Assembly: GCA_029718625.1 (NCBI GenBank)
Contig: CM056380.1
Span: forward strand, 113,136,818-113,200,817
Length of the DNA: 64,000 nt
From: Synaphobranchus kaupii
Lineage: Eukaryota > Chordata > Actinopteri > Anguilliformes > Synaphobranchidae
Direction of reading: 5' to 3'
Numbering within the stretch: the stretch's first letter is position 1; the number at the start of each line of letters is the position of its first letter. The translations under genes were made by a program, and so were the position numbers. This document shows, piece after piece, positions 20,399 through 33,000 of this stretch. The notes beneath the pieces were generated by a model. The model was not told the origin of the DNA and did not search any database. It saw nothing but the letters and a program-made list of their open reading frames with translations.

Positions 20399-23164
20399 GC
20401 AGTTTTTTTTCACTTTTTGTTTGTTAGAATAGACCAAGATAACCCAACAAGATACACTAAGAGCTTTCAGATTATCAAGTTCAGATGAGTGGAGTATCAA
20501 TTTTAAAAGGGACTCCACTTAAATATCAAACAGCCCTGTTCTCGTGATTAATCTTTGTGTCGTTTTTTGTACGTGTTTCTGCCCCGTTGTGCTGCGTGTT
20601 TGTCAACGTCGTTTTTTGAATCTGGCTGACCCTGCTGGCGGTCAGCCTCCATGCTGTCAGCTTGATCCTGAAGTCCCGTGAAGTCGCCGTGGACAATTCT
20701 TGGCCTGCTTCCACTGAAGACTTGGGTCACATAGTTCTTTTGAAAAACTTTTAACCCAAAAAAAATAAAAAATAATCATTTACTTCAGACACCAGTACAA
20801 AAAAAAAAAAAAGATCACTGACAATTTTAACATTAAACACCAATCACAAAAAAACCCAGAAATCATCAATATTTGTCTTTCATTTGACTATACTTTTTGT
20901 TGGAAACTTGGACATTTTTACTTATAATTTTTAGGGATTTAATAGAAACATATTTTCACCAATTATTTTTTTCATATTATTGTATGGCAGTAACACTTCA
21001 GGCCTTGACCAGGGAGTTAGAGAATAGAATAGAAATATAATAACTTTTATTTTTCTGTGAGGGAACTTCAGTTGTAGCCACCAGCAACAACAAAAAAGAC
21101 ATAGACAGTGGGGCAGACCCACAACACACAAACAAACAGACAGACATTCAATAGAATCATTCAATTAATCAAACTAATTAAGTGAATTAAAGTGAAGGTA
21201 TAAGTTCAGTGGAATACAGCCAAGCGTCATGATGAAAAATTGAGCATCAAAAACAATAACAGCTCCTCATCTGTCATTGCTGTCTTGAGATGTCCAGTGT
21301 CACTGAGGAGTCTAACTGCTGTTAGAGACAAAGCTGTTTCACGTTGCCCAAACTCACACGTAGATATTTGGGTCTGAAACTAAAAGACAAGGCGAGCAAC
21401 TCCATGCCTGCAGAGCAATGCGTCTCTGGGATCACAGCTATTCCACTCAAAGCCCTGCCGACACATACACAAACTCCGCCTCCGCGACTTTCCTCCATAC
21501 ACGCACAGTCTTTGTCCAGTCGAAACGTAGCACCGAACCCCCTCAGCCTCCCCAGTCATCGCCTCCCTCCCCCCCGTCCTCTTCCCCCTCTTTTCCTGGG
21601 TGGCCTTTTGAGGATTGCCTGCAGTTCTGGATCAGTCTTGATAGCAAGCCATTCAAACTCCGGTGAAGAGCGATGGTAACTTTGTTGCCGCAGATCTAAC
21701 AGACATTCCCGGGTATATGAACGCGTCTCCACGGTGACGACCATAAGCCCGACTGGATAATTTGGTAATATTATTAAAAAGAGCAGCAGGAGTGCCCTAA
21801 AACATTTTCAGTTTGCTTCCCTGTCCGATAACAGATACACCAGCGCATGAAAAAACAAAAGATAAAAGCTTTATACAACAAAACACATTTCAAATTAACA
21901 ACCGAATGAGATAAAATGTAAAAAAATGCTATGCATAATTGCCTAGTGACCTGACATGTAACCAATGTTTGCAATATCGACCAAGGCCATCTTGACCAAT
22001 CAGAGTAATAGAATTGAAATATTAGGCCAATTGGTTTACAAACATCATATAAATCTCTCTATAACTTATATCCTCTTTGAGACGATTAAAACTTAACTCA
22101 AAAAATCTGTGCGACTGCTATTTTTTTCTCGAGCTCGTACTAAAATTGCTAGAGACTACAATCCTATCACTGCCTGGTGTTTGCCTTTTTGAATATGATT
22201 ATATAATTATTATTGATTATTAATTATTGATTCCTCCCAGCCATTCAAGCACACACACACACCCCCTCTCTCACAATACTAAAATACTAATTCTAGTTGG
22301 CAAAGTTATGTTTTTAGCTCTTCTCCACCCTCTCAAAACTCACATTTTCAAACTGCACTCCATTTTTCAGTCTATAGAAAAACCATCCTCTCTCTTTCTC
22401 TTCCTTGTCTCACAGGTCCTTGACACGTATGTGATTGTAACCTAGCTTTTGTGGCGTTTGCTTATCATGTGAAATACACTTCTGTGTGTAACTTTTGCTA
22501 AAAAACATTCTGCTAAATGACTAAACTGTTTCCATGTGTGTTTGGGACAAAGATAGCCCTTTCGCCCACTCTGAAATGATGTTTTTTCCCTGAAGGGTAC
22601 GGTCACCTTAGGTGAGCACGTGCAAAACTATTTCCTTGGTTGAAAAGTACTGTCAGGTTTAACACCTGAACGGTTTTATAGAGCATATGCGTTCTCTGCT
22701 TCGTAGTGGTCTATTTCGTGGACAGTCGTGTTATTGCGGGAGCATGTTAGCGATCTATGAGAAGAGCCAGCAATACAGAGCCCGTTTTTAAGCAAGACGC
22801 TTATTTTTTTTCTATTTAGAAAAAAGTGTTCGCCGACAGACAAAAGTTGGCTTGAAGCACACTGTCACACATTGGTCGTACCGCACTACAGTATTCCTTT
22901 ACAGTTTTAAGAATCCCAACCTGTGAGAAATTACCAAGTTCAGAGGTTCCAGTGATGTGTGCTTTATTGAGGGGAGTTAATGATTATCACAGTGCCCAAG
23001 TACACCAGGCAAAGCGGTCGCACGGTGTATTTACGCCGTGCGAGACTAGCTGTGATGGCCCACCCACACTAACAGAATCACTCTATCACTGTCATGGTAA
23101 AGTACAGGCCAAATGGCTCTATTTGTTTTCATGAATGTCTAGCAGAGATATAGGCCGACATGAG
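20399..23164. other. No gene recognised
   Basis: The missing second and third exons of the slc22-like gene would fall between here and 26340; I could not identify them. Short reading frames near 20526-20730 and 21344-21744 have no recognisable domain. Confidence 0.4.
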
Positions 23165-23857
23165 ATATTGTGAGACACTATCTCTTCAACTGATCCAGAA
23201 TGCAGCTGCCCGGCTTGTGTTCAACCTCCCGAAATTTTTCCATGTAACCCCCCCTGCTGAGGTCACTCCACTGGCTGCCAGTTGCAGCCAGGATCAGGTT
23301 CGAAGTTCTGACCCTGACCTACACTGCAGCCAATAGGACAGGCCCCGCCTACCTTCAAGACTTAATCCAGAACTATGTTCCTGCTCGACCACTTCGCTCT
23401 TCTACCGCAGGGCGACTCGCACTTCCCCCCCTCCGTGTCAAAGGCTCTCGCTCGTCCCGACTGCGGAGTTTTTCCACCTTAGCTCCTCAGTGGTGGAATG
23501 AACTTCCCATTCCCCTACGTTCTACTCCAACCCTGCCTGCATTCCGTTGAGGCCTGAAGACACACCTCTTCAGACTCCACCTTGACTGATATTATAACCT
23601 AGGAATATCAGTTCCGTGTTTACCTGTCTATTATAGTTTATAATAGTATTTAGAATAGAAGTGTAGTATTGCTGATTTACCCACAGCTTACTGTGAACTA
23701 CAGTCAACGTTCATTACTAGGGATAGCTGCTACATTATGGGAAGGATGTGCTTTGTCTTGTCTGTTCTGTAGTGATCTTGATGATGTCTCTATATGCACT
23801 TATTGTACGTCGCTTTGGATAAAAGCGTCTGCTAAATGAATGTAATGTAATGTACCA
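23165..23857 (+). mobile_element. L2-type LINE 3' fragment
   Basis: Decodes in broken frames as the end of an L2-like polyprotein (LQLIQNAAARLVFN-like start, then ccactggctgccagt and cttcgctcttctac). It ends cgctttggataaaagcgtctgctaaatgaatgtaatgtaatg, the hallmark tail of L2 elements. Frameshifts and stops are present. Confidence 0.75.
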
Positions 23858-24088
23858 ATATCTCAAAACCATTTCAACATATAAGCGCATTTATAAGGAC
23901 ATTTAGTAAAAGATACGCCCAATATTCCTTACATACTTCAAAATCTCCACGTCTCATGAGAAGTACATGAGATATTGTGAGATGCTATCTATCAATCAAA
24001 CGTCTCAATTCTCTTTACCTCCAAAACCAATATGACTGCCATCCCTGGGTACAGCAGACAAATAGTATAATAGTATTTTGGGGGCTAT

Positions 24089-24312
24089 GGGGCGGCAGTG
24101 TAGTATAATGGTTAAGGAACTGGACTTGTAACCGAAAGGTTGCAGGCTCGATTCCCAGGTAGGACACTGCCGTTGTACCCCTGAGCAAGGTACTTAACCT
24201 GAATCGCCTCAGTATATATCCAGCTGTATAAATGGATACATGTAATAAGAGGTTGTGTAAGTCACTCTGGATAAGAGCGTCTGCTAAATGTAATGTAATG
24301 TAATGTAATGTA
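24089..24312 (+). repeat. tRNA-derived SINE with L2-type tail
   Basis: Starts ggggcggcagtgtagtataatggttaagg (A-box-like, tagtataatggttaagg), with the B-box-like ggttgcaggctcgattcc about 35 nt downstream. It ends with ctctggataagagcgtctgctaaatg and taatg repeats. The tail matches the L2 fragment at 23820-23857, consistent with mobilisation by L2 machinery. Confidence 0.8.
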
Positions 24313-25539
24313 TTTTAGTAGCACCTGCTCCATGTGAAGAGCATCCAAAAAAGGTAAGTAACCACTGCTGCTTCTGGAGAAACTGTGGAGTCTGCCAAGG
24401 AAAAGATATCATTAAATAATGCCCTTATGTTGCGGCAGGCTCCACATTCTCTGCAGGCATCTTTAGCTGTCGTCAGGCCAGCAGGCAGACCTGCTGTAGT
24501 ATGCATTTTCCATCACTCAGCAGTAACGCCAATGGACAGCAAGGTACAAAGCATCTCAAGATTCAGAGACAAACATGAAGAGACACAGTTCCAGAGTTGA
24601 ACAAACTTCCAGACTCTTATGAAAAGTGTACCAGCAGCCCCCTGGGGACAGATCATGCAAGAAATAATTACGAGGAGTGCAGTGTGTTCTCAAAACAAAA
24701 TATCATCTGATGGTTGGGGCTTCTGGAAGAAAATGATATATTGGACCAGACTCCGGCCCAGCGAATACCTGTTTAAGTTAGTGACAGATCTTTTATCCAT
24801 ATGTTATCAATTGCCATTGGTTTTAATATTATATATATAACGTTAGCAGTATTGAATACAACTTGGCACATTTTAGTTTGTTTTTATGAATGGTGTAAAT
24901 AAAACATCTGTTATTCTAGATATTTAATGTCATCGTATTATCTTTCTGCTTTGGTGAAGAAATAGGGCTGTGTACCATGAATCTGTATAGGAAATATGGG
25001 TTAACGCTGTTTTGTGATAGTGCTCTCTTTCTTTCTGTGAAACATGGGTTTGTTGTAACTTGGCATATAATGACATCACTAATTTGGTAGATAGATTTTT
25101 GGACGTGTTGTGTGTTTAGACTACACGATATGTGAGTGACTTGGCCTTTTTTCTTTTTTACACTGAAAACATTGTTTATGAAATACTGTACTTACTCAAG
25201 CTTTAGAGAAATGATCCCAAATGTAATTCCTTTCTAAGTCGCTTTGGAATTCTGTCACTAAGGGGCCCAAGTCTGTGGGAAATCAGGCCCTTGAGAACGA
25301 GAACTGTTTTGAGTATTACTATTTTTTCTTCAAATGAACGGCTATGTGAGTGAGTCCTGTGGCCAATAAAGGCAAGACTGTGAAATAAGTCCATACGTAT
25401 ACAACTATATTTATTTTATTTTTTCAGATTTGTTTTATTCCCTGTTATATTGTCTTTTATTTCATTGTGTTTTATTGTTATATTAATGTTATATAATGTT
25501 ATATTGTTTAATCCAATATTTTCCTGTTTTAACTGTTTA

Positions 25540-25640
25540 TTATTATTTCCCTAGTGTGAAGCACTTTGGGCTGCTACTTGTTGTATGAAAGGTGCTATAT
25601 AAATAAAGTTTATTATTATTATTATTATCATTATTATTAT
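25540..25640 (+). repeat. LINE-type 3' tail with (TTA)n
   Basis: The segment gtgaagcactttgggctgc...ggtgctatataaataaagttta followed by (tta)n is a widely dispersed fish retroposon end. Only the tail is present. Confidence 0.5.
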
Positions 25641-25819
25641 ATTACTGCCTGAAGTACAACATAAAACATTTTAAATCGCGTGTGAACGCTGGCCATTTCT
25701 ATTTTTATAGTAGTAATACTGTTAACTTGTAAAGTTTGGTGTATGCACTTAGAAAACTGATGGTTAGTAGATGGTTAGTGCAGATGGTTAGTGCAGTACT
25801 GTAGTATTGTAATTAAATA

Positions 25820-26033
25820 AAAATGACCCTGTCGGGGGGACCAAATATAAAAATAGCTGTAATTCCTACAGAGATCACCTGATATGGGTGTAAATGCCCT
25901 CAAATTAAAGATGGCAGTCTGCACTCTAACCTCATATCCATGTGGTTTTATTTCAAAAGTAATGCGCTGGAGTAAACAGCCAAAACAACAAAAATTGTGT
26001 CACTGTCCCAATACCTTTGCATTTAACTATACA
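25820..26033. repeat. Tc1/mariner-like end fragment
   Basis: Contains aaatgaccctgtcggggggaccaa, a block around gtggttttatttc, and tgtcactgtcccaatacctttgcat, the last resembling ends of Tc1-like elements common in fish. The boundaries are not secure. Confidence 0.45.
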
Positions 26034-26339
26034 TAAAGAGAGGGCCACATCTGTTTTACGTTTTTTTTCTCTCCACCAGTTACCCAGGCAAAAATGTAAA
26101 CTCAAAAGCATTTTCACTTAAGAGAAATGTCGACCAAAATAAATTGTACTGCATTGGAACAAAAGTGCTGTCTTCTGCTGTCATTTAGCAACAAAACAAT
26201 AAATGTAGCTTTAATGGCACATCACATAAACCATAGGCTCACTGAAACAATTAAGAGCAGAAGTAAAATCCAGAAACGGATTGGGGTCTCCAGGAATGGG
26301 GTTTCCCTTCCTCTGATGTAAAGGGCAGGGGCGTGGTAC

Positions 26340-26575
26340 CTGTGTGGCGGTGGTGGATGAGGAACTGTGAGCGGGGGTACACCCATCCGTGCTGGCACGG
26401 GACAGCGGAGGAGGAGTGAGGATGGAGGCGTGTTGGCCGCAGCGCCCCCGTCTGGCAGACGGATGGCGCACCGGCGGGAAGGTGCTGAGCAGGAAGTGAA
26501 ACTTGGAGAACCCGCCCACCTCTAGCAGGATATCCTCAAACCTAATCTCAACCAGAGACACTCCAGCAGCTTCCA
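26340..26575 (-). pseudogene. slc22a7-like pseudogene, decayed first exon
   Basis: The minus strand reads RFEDILLEVGGFSKFHFLL, the conserved N-terminus of SLC22 organic-anion transporters. After a large deletion it continues, in another frame, as PCQHGWVYPRSQF then SSTTATQ, the extracellular-loop end just before TM2. A canonical donor GTACCA follows at 26339, where SLC22 exon 1 normally ends. The expected start codon is ATT, most of the ~90-residue loop is missing, and the frame changes at least twice. It lies on the same strand as and downstream of ttbk1, as SLC22A7 lies next to TTBK1 in human. Confidence 0.75.
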
Positions 26576-27399
26576 TTAATACACAGACACACGCACACAA
26601 ACAAACACACTTATATTGACATTCTTATGAAAGAGACCATTAAGACCCATCCCTTGTGGTAACTCTCCTCTAGACCTGATGCACCATACTACAAAAACTA
26701 TTTCCTTTACAACCCAAATGGCTTGGTGAAGACAAAAATCAGTTTTAAAAAGTTACCCTGAGATGCTTGCTTTCCCCTTAAAGTCAAAGGTCTTGGTTAT
26801 TCTTCGGAGATGGGCTTTCCAGAAAAAAACAAGGGGAGAGAGGACCTGTCGCTCGTGTCTTTGCAGTGTCTGTAAGTCGAGCGTGACTCCTTCTTTCCAT
26901 ATTATATCAAGCAAGGCGAATGTGAAACACCAGAACAAATTACAGGGAACATATAACAGTCTGTATGAATCTTTTTTACAAAGAAAGTGAGATAACGTGT
27001 ACATCTACAAGAGATACACATTTTTCCTGTACCAAAATCAGATCCTTAAATGACACTCTTGATTTGTTGTTCCATAACCATCTTAAAAACTGCGGGAACA
27101 TCACTGAACAAGCAATTCCTCCTTAAATTAAGCAACAACACAGTTCATCCAACAGATTGAATTTAAACCCGCGATTCCAATCAGTACAGTACAGACATGG
27201 ACCATTTCACATATGGAAGTTAAGAGGAGGGAAATCTTTTTTAAATGTTAGTCCCAAGAAGTCTAAGTGCATCTGAAATGACATCTGTATTCGTCTATTT
27301 TAACCCCTCAAAATTAAAACATTTAAATTTTCCATTTAAATCTGTCTAGGCCTCCCTCACACGGTTTCCCAGTTGCTATGCACAGATAATATGCAGATA

Positions 27400-27930
27400 C
27401 AGTACTGTGCAAATGTCTTAGGCACCCTAGATTTTTTCTTAGATGTTTATTTTTTTGTCTTCTGCATTAGTGTGTCAGTAGAAAGAGCAAATTGTAGATT
27501 TCCAAACATTGATTTTCCAAAAACTTAATTGAACTTTCGTCAGAGAAAAGAAGAACAAGGAGTTCTGCAACAGATGGTATGGTCTCCACAGAGGCCTGTT
27601 CTCAACATCACCGAGGCTGTCTGGGATTACCTGGACAGACAAGCGAGACAGCCAAATTCTGCAGAAGAACAGTGGCAAGTTCTCCAAAATGCTTGGAACA
27701 ATCTACCAGCTGATTTTCTTATAAAACTGAACAACAGTGTACCGAAGAGAGTTGATGCTGTTTTAAAGGGAAAGGGTGGTCACACCAAATATTGATTTGG
27801 TTCTGTTTTTTATTGTTTACTGTTCTTTGTAGTGAATTGTTTGATATTTAGAAACTTTTAAATTATTTTTGAAAGGATATTAGCCTTAAGGATTTTCTTT
27901 ACATGCGCCTAAGACTTTTGCACAGTACTG
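27400..27930 (+). mobile_element. Tc1-like transposon, internally deleted
   Basis: Flanked by TA (27398-27399 and 27931-27932). Ends cagtactgtgcaaa and tttgcacagtactg. Between them remains the transposase C-terminus: the NITEAVWDYLDRQ region with the last catalytic Glu, then NNLPADFLIKL and PKRVDAVLKGKGGHTKY. The N-terminal DNA-binding domain and the first two catalytic Asp residues are gone, so it is non-autonomous. Confidence 0.85.
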
Positions 27931-29099
27931 TACACGTAATGGGTTTGTTCAAATATAAAGCCGTCAGGATTATAATTTTCCCGTGACGTGTGGCTGTGTA
28001 TTGTCAAGCCCGCCTCCCTCCTCAAATAACACGCCTGGTCAGTTTTGTAGGTTTAGGTTTTCTTTTAAAGGATCATGGGATTCAGGGGTTAATTTCACCA
28101 TGAATGGAAGCAGCTGGTGTGTGTTTTGAGAGCTTACCTGTGCGATGCAGCAAAGATGTCTTCAGCAAACAACCTTTACCAGTATGTACAAAACAAAACC
28201 TTCATGAGACATTATAAAAAAAAGAATAAAAAAAAGACAGTATACGGTACACATCTTAAAATATGATTTTGCACACAACCTGTATATGAATGAAACATTA
28301 AACGTTATATTTTAGTGATGTGGAAATATCAGCGATAGATTAATGATAAATAAAAACACAGGCGTACGACAATAAAAAGTAAATATGCAAGCTTTTTAAT
28401 AGCATGGGTCAGTTGTCCTTGAATAACCACTGATGGCTGCTTTCTGCCACAAACAATCCTCCGTGATGTCAGATTTCAAAGACAAATAGTTGGGTATGAA
28501 AAATGAATAAACAGTTCATGATTTCTCACAATGGCTTTCAACAACAAGATACACGTGCCATTTTCATATGGCCAGGTTTCATATGCCATGCAGATTAGAC
28601 TCATTTCAAATTTACATTCTATTTGCAATGTGTAAACATTATGAAGTTGCTTTTTTGTTTAAATAATAATAATTAAAAAAAGCTAAATTATGTAGGCAAT
28701 GCTTTTGATGTTAAGACCTTGTTTCAATATCAACCACTGAAATGGAAATGTGTGAGGGGAGAAAAAAGAAGTGCTATTTGTGAGAACATAACGCTCATTT
28801 ATTTTTAAAAAGAGGACCCTAAACTCCCACCTCGATACAGTCAAAACATACATCTATCTGTACAGAGCTGGACTTCCTCGCTTTCACTCTACAACTCAGA
28901 CCTGGAACAAATAATGATCTGAAATCCTTTAACTGTGTCGTGTCGTTGAAACGTGAAAACACTCCTGTGGATCCAGTGAGAATTTTTAATGGAACATGAT
29001 ATTTCTCCTAAAACTGTCAGTAAACTGGGGGATATTACTGTTGTCTAAAGGCTTAAAGTGATTAAAAAGAATATTTGACCCAGGTCTGCCTGAAAATAC

Positions 29100-29133
<34 letters not shown>

Positions 29134-29241
29134 GGGGGGTTAATGTACAATGCATTGTAAGAAAGGTCGCCTGTATACGGACTTTGGTGTGTGAGCTATA
29201 ATTTAGCTTTTTTTTATCTGCATAAAAGGTACAAAACAATC
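27931..29241. other. No gene recognised
   Basis: AT-rich intergenic sequence with a (GT)n microsatellite at about 29103-29131. Confidence 0.5.
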
Positions 29242-30079
29242 CAACTGTTGAAGTGCTAGCATTGTAGCGTACGTGAAAGCGCTCAACTGTTGAAGTGCTA
29301 GCATTGTAGCGTACGTGAAAGCGCTCAACTGTTGAAGTGCTAGCATTGTAGCGTACGTGAAAGCGCTCAACTGTTGAAGTGCTAGCATTGTAGCGTACGT
29401 GAAAGCGCTCAACTGTTGAAGTGCTAGCATTGTAGCGTACGTGAAAGCGCTCAACTGTTGAAGTGCTAGCATTGTAGCGTACGTGAAAGCGCTCAACTGT
29501 TGAAGTGCTAGCATTGTAGCGTACGTGAAAGCGCTCAACTGTTGAAGTGCTAGCATTGTAGCGTACGTGAAAGCGCTCAACTGTTGAAGTGCTAGCATTG
29601 TAGCGTACGTGAAAGCGCTCAACTGTTGAAGTGCTAGCATTGTAGCGTACGTGAAAGCGCTCAACTGTTGAAGTGCTAGCATTGTAGCGTACGTGAAAGC
29701 GCTCAACTGTTGAAGTGCTAGCATTGTAGCGTACGTGAAAGCGCTCAACTGTTGAAGTGCTAGCATTGTAGCGTACGTGAAAGCGCTCAACTGTTGAAGT
29801 GCTAGCATTGTAGCGTACGTGAAAGCGCTCAACTGTTGAAGTGCTAGCATTGTAGCGTACGTGAAAGCGCTCAACTGTTGAAGTGCTAGCATTGTAGCGT
29901 ACGTGAAAGCGCTCAACTGTTGAAGTGCTAGCATTGTAGCGTACGTGAAAGCGCTCAACTGTTGAAGTGCTAGCATTGTAGCGTACGTGAAAGCGCTCAA
30001 CTGTTGAAGTGCTAGCATTGTAGCGTACGTGAAAGCGCTCAACTGTTGAAGTGCTAGCATTGTAGCGTACGTGAAAGCA
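29242..30079. repeat. 42-bp minisatellite, 20 copies
   Basis: The unit ctcaactgttgaagtgctag plus attgtagcgtacgtgaaagcg is repeated 20 times, essentially without change. Because 42 is divisible by three and the unit has no stop in several frames, long repetitive frames arise on the minus strand (a 14-residue period starting FHVRYNAS in one frame, MLALQQLS in another). There is no evidence that these are expressed. Confidence 0.95.
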
Positions 30080-33000
30080 ATGTCTCATAAAACGCCGCGT
30101 AACTCCAATTTACCGAATTGACCAGTAAAGGGATCTGTGATACCGCATGCTCTGTGAGGGCCGTTTTACTTGCCGTTCCCGCTTCCGTCTTTAAAGAAAT
30201 CCTTTAAGAAACAAAATGGCGGTATATTGGAATATTGGATTGGGGCAGGTAAACACTTTTTTTTTTTTCATAGATTCTTTAGGAAGCTAATGAATGTGCC
30301 AACATTTCTACCTCTTGGATCCCATTTACAATATCATGAGATGCATTTTTACAAAGTACAAACTAAGGTTCATTCACTTACAGGTCACACCACGGTACTT
30401 TCATGTTTCAGGGTAGCAACAGATACCAACGGATACCAACATGCTCATTAAACTTAGCTCAGGATTGTAGCTCTGATCATGAATAGATATTTAACACATC
30501 ACCACAATGATTTTTTCACTTAAAGTGTGTGTGTGCATATGCATTATGTAGTAAAATTGTAGAAATTTTAGTTACTACTTAATTCATATGACTACAATAA
30601 GGAACAGGGAACTTTTTTTTTTAAGGGAGTTTATTTTGTCTATAGAGGCTATAGCTGTATTGATTGTACCCTTTAGGGCATGGGCAATTAACAAACAAGT
30701 TTCTTGTGGGGATTGTAGTACACGTTATCAAGTGCAATGTCTCAATCTGAATGTTGATTCTTAAAAGGACTGCGCTCAAATAAGGCTTTCTGATTTCCAT
30801 CCCCCTCGTCACCAGGAGGAGCACTTTTCTCCACACATCCGCCAATCAAACTGCCAGGTTTGGATTGTCAAACCTTGCACACACTTTCCCATGCATTCAG
30901 TCAACAAGGTAGTTTTTACTTAAATATTCAATATCAATATAACATAATATTCCTAGACTCAAAAGAGCTATTTCACAGCAAACACCTTTATATTAACTTC
31001 TTTGGTGAGTATCGTGGCGAAGACATCCATGTATAAGTCACAACAATTCCAAGAACCATCTGCCAGAAACCACCCAATTTAAATTATCCAGCGATCATGA
31101 ATTTTCACGATTCCGTGGATCACTGCAAAAACAAAACAAAACAAAGGAAAAAAACAAGCCATTTGAGTTTTTACTATCCCGCATAAATGTTTCTCTAAGT
31201 CTATATTCAGGAGGCTAAAAACAAAGTGCGTTTGGAAGCATGTCTCCTGTTTGGCTGAGCTAAGGAGATAATGGACATAATGCACTGGCCTGGAAAGAAC
31301 TTTCTCTCATGGATTGGGGGAAGACAGGAGAACAAACCACTGTCAAAGCTTTCAAAAGCACAGGGCGAGATAAACTTTCATTTGCAAGAGATCCGCCTTT
31401 CCTTCAGGAGTGAAACCACCTTGTCTAATACACACAATATTCCCCAATGCCACACGGCACTCAAGTATTTATGACAGCCTCTTCAATGGAACAGAAAGGA
31501 CTGCTCTATGTAATGTTGATCCATGCATGTGAGAGTATTTCATGAGCAAATGCGGACCTCACTTTCGATATATATTTGGCTTGCATTATACGATTGTCAA
31601 AAGCAAATATGCAAGGACAAGGTACGAGACATACAGAACCCTGTTTCAAAACGATAGCTTATGTATTAAAAGAGTCCTACGAATGTTTTCGGTTGAGTGA
31701 AACACTCTCATGCGCAGTCCAACTTCTCTCAGTAAGTACACATGGAATTAAAATGAGGTAAGGCTGGTTCCTAGGGGAATGGAATGACATGCCAAATAAC
31801 ACAACTGCTTCGAAGATTTCAAAATGTGCGCCACAACCCACCACAAGAAATATGGCCCCTGCGGTACGGATGTTAGCCTTACGCACCATACCAAAACCCT
31901 TTTTTTCATTTTCTGACGATGAAGTTCTGTTTCAAGGGCTGAGGGCTTTTGTGAGGCTCTTTATACGGTAGCCGTTTGAGGAAACCAAAACTTGCGGAAT
32001 TAAAATGACACTTTACAGGCACCTGACGGACAGAAAAAAAAATCTTAAGTGAGCCACTGGCACACGTACGGGTGTAACCGAAAGCAAGCCGTCAAGCCGT
32101 CAAGCCGTCGACGTAAGTTTAGCTCAGTGGAAATGTGTAGGACTTGATTTGATTTCTGAAATAACCCCATATCTTGTTGACAGAAAGCGCAATCGCTCTG
32201 GTGGAAGTGTAATGTGTGGCTGTCGATTGTTGTGAATTAGTATTTTTATTTTATTTTTTGAATTTGGGAGAATGAACTTGAATCCGGGAATATAAACCCC
32301 AAAACCAGAAGTACCACCAGAGTCAGTTTTTCCACATAACCTTGATTTTATGTTCATTGCAGGGTAGTGCTTTGATTCATACCCCCAACACACTGCTTCA
32401 TATAACCAAACTGGTTCTGCTTTTGTCAACCGTCACTTTGCAATAATGTGTACAGTTATAACACGGAATGGCAGAGTCACATTGTTCACTGTTTACTTTG
32501 ATCATGCTTTCCTTGGGTTTCATGGAACAAAAGTTAGATTTTTAAACGAAGGAAGAAACAAACATTGAATATATTTTTGGATCGATGTAACCAGATAAAA
32601 ATAAAGATAACTTCCTCTCAAGAAATAATTATATTATTTACATACTTTTCATAACTATTATCACACATCAAAACCAAAGTGGATCAGAAGGCATGCCCAT
32701 TTTCAAAAGGGGGTTGTCAGTAGCAACGAGCGAGTGAGGCCAAGTCAACCACCGTCATATTTTCTTAATCCTCATCTCTTATCTGAATCTTGTCTTACTA
32801 CTGTAAACGAAGCACTTTGGTTAAAATCAGCCAATGATTGGCAGCGTGTACAGGTTCAATTTATCACGCCGTCGAAAAAGCCTCAGCAATCTGTGTTCAC
32901 GCGGAGGTTCCAGAAACATCTGAACTTCACAGGTCCTTCTGCCTGCATTGATCACACCAGACCAAACAAATACTTTCAGACTTTCTGTCAGAATATTTAG

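Noticed and set aside
21556..21744. Minus-strand FEWLAIK segment as the missing slc22 exon half
   Set aside because: Only a three-residue resemblance to the SLC22 EWxxxEHR region, followed by unrelated Arg/Gly-rich sequence; more than 1 kb from the matching exon half.
29045..30088. Minus-strand 347- and 285-codon repetitive proteins
   Set aside because: Produced by a 42-bp satellite whose unit is divisible by three; no start context, splice sites or known family.
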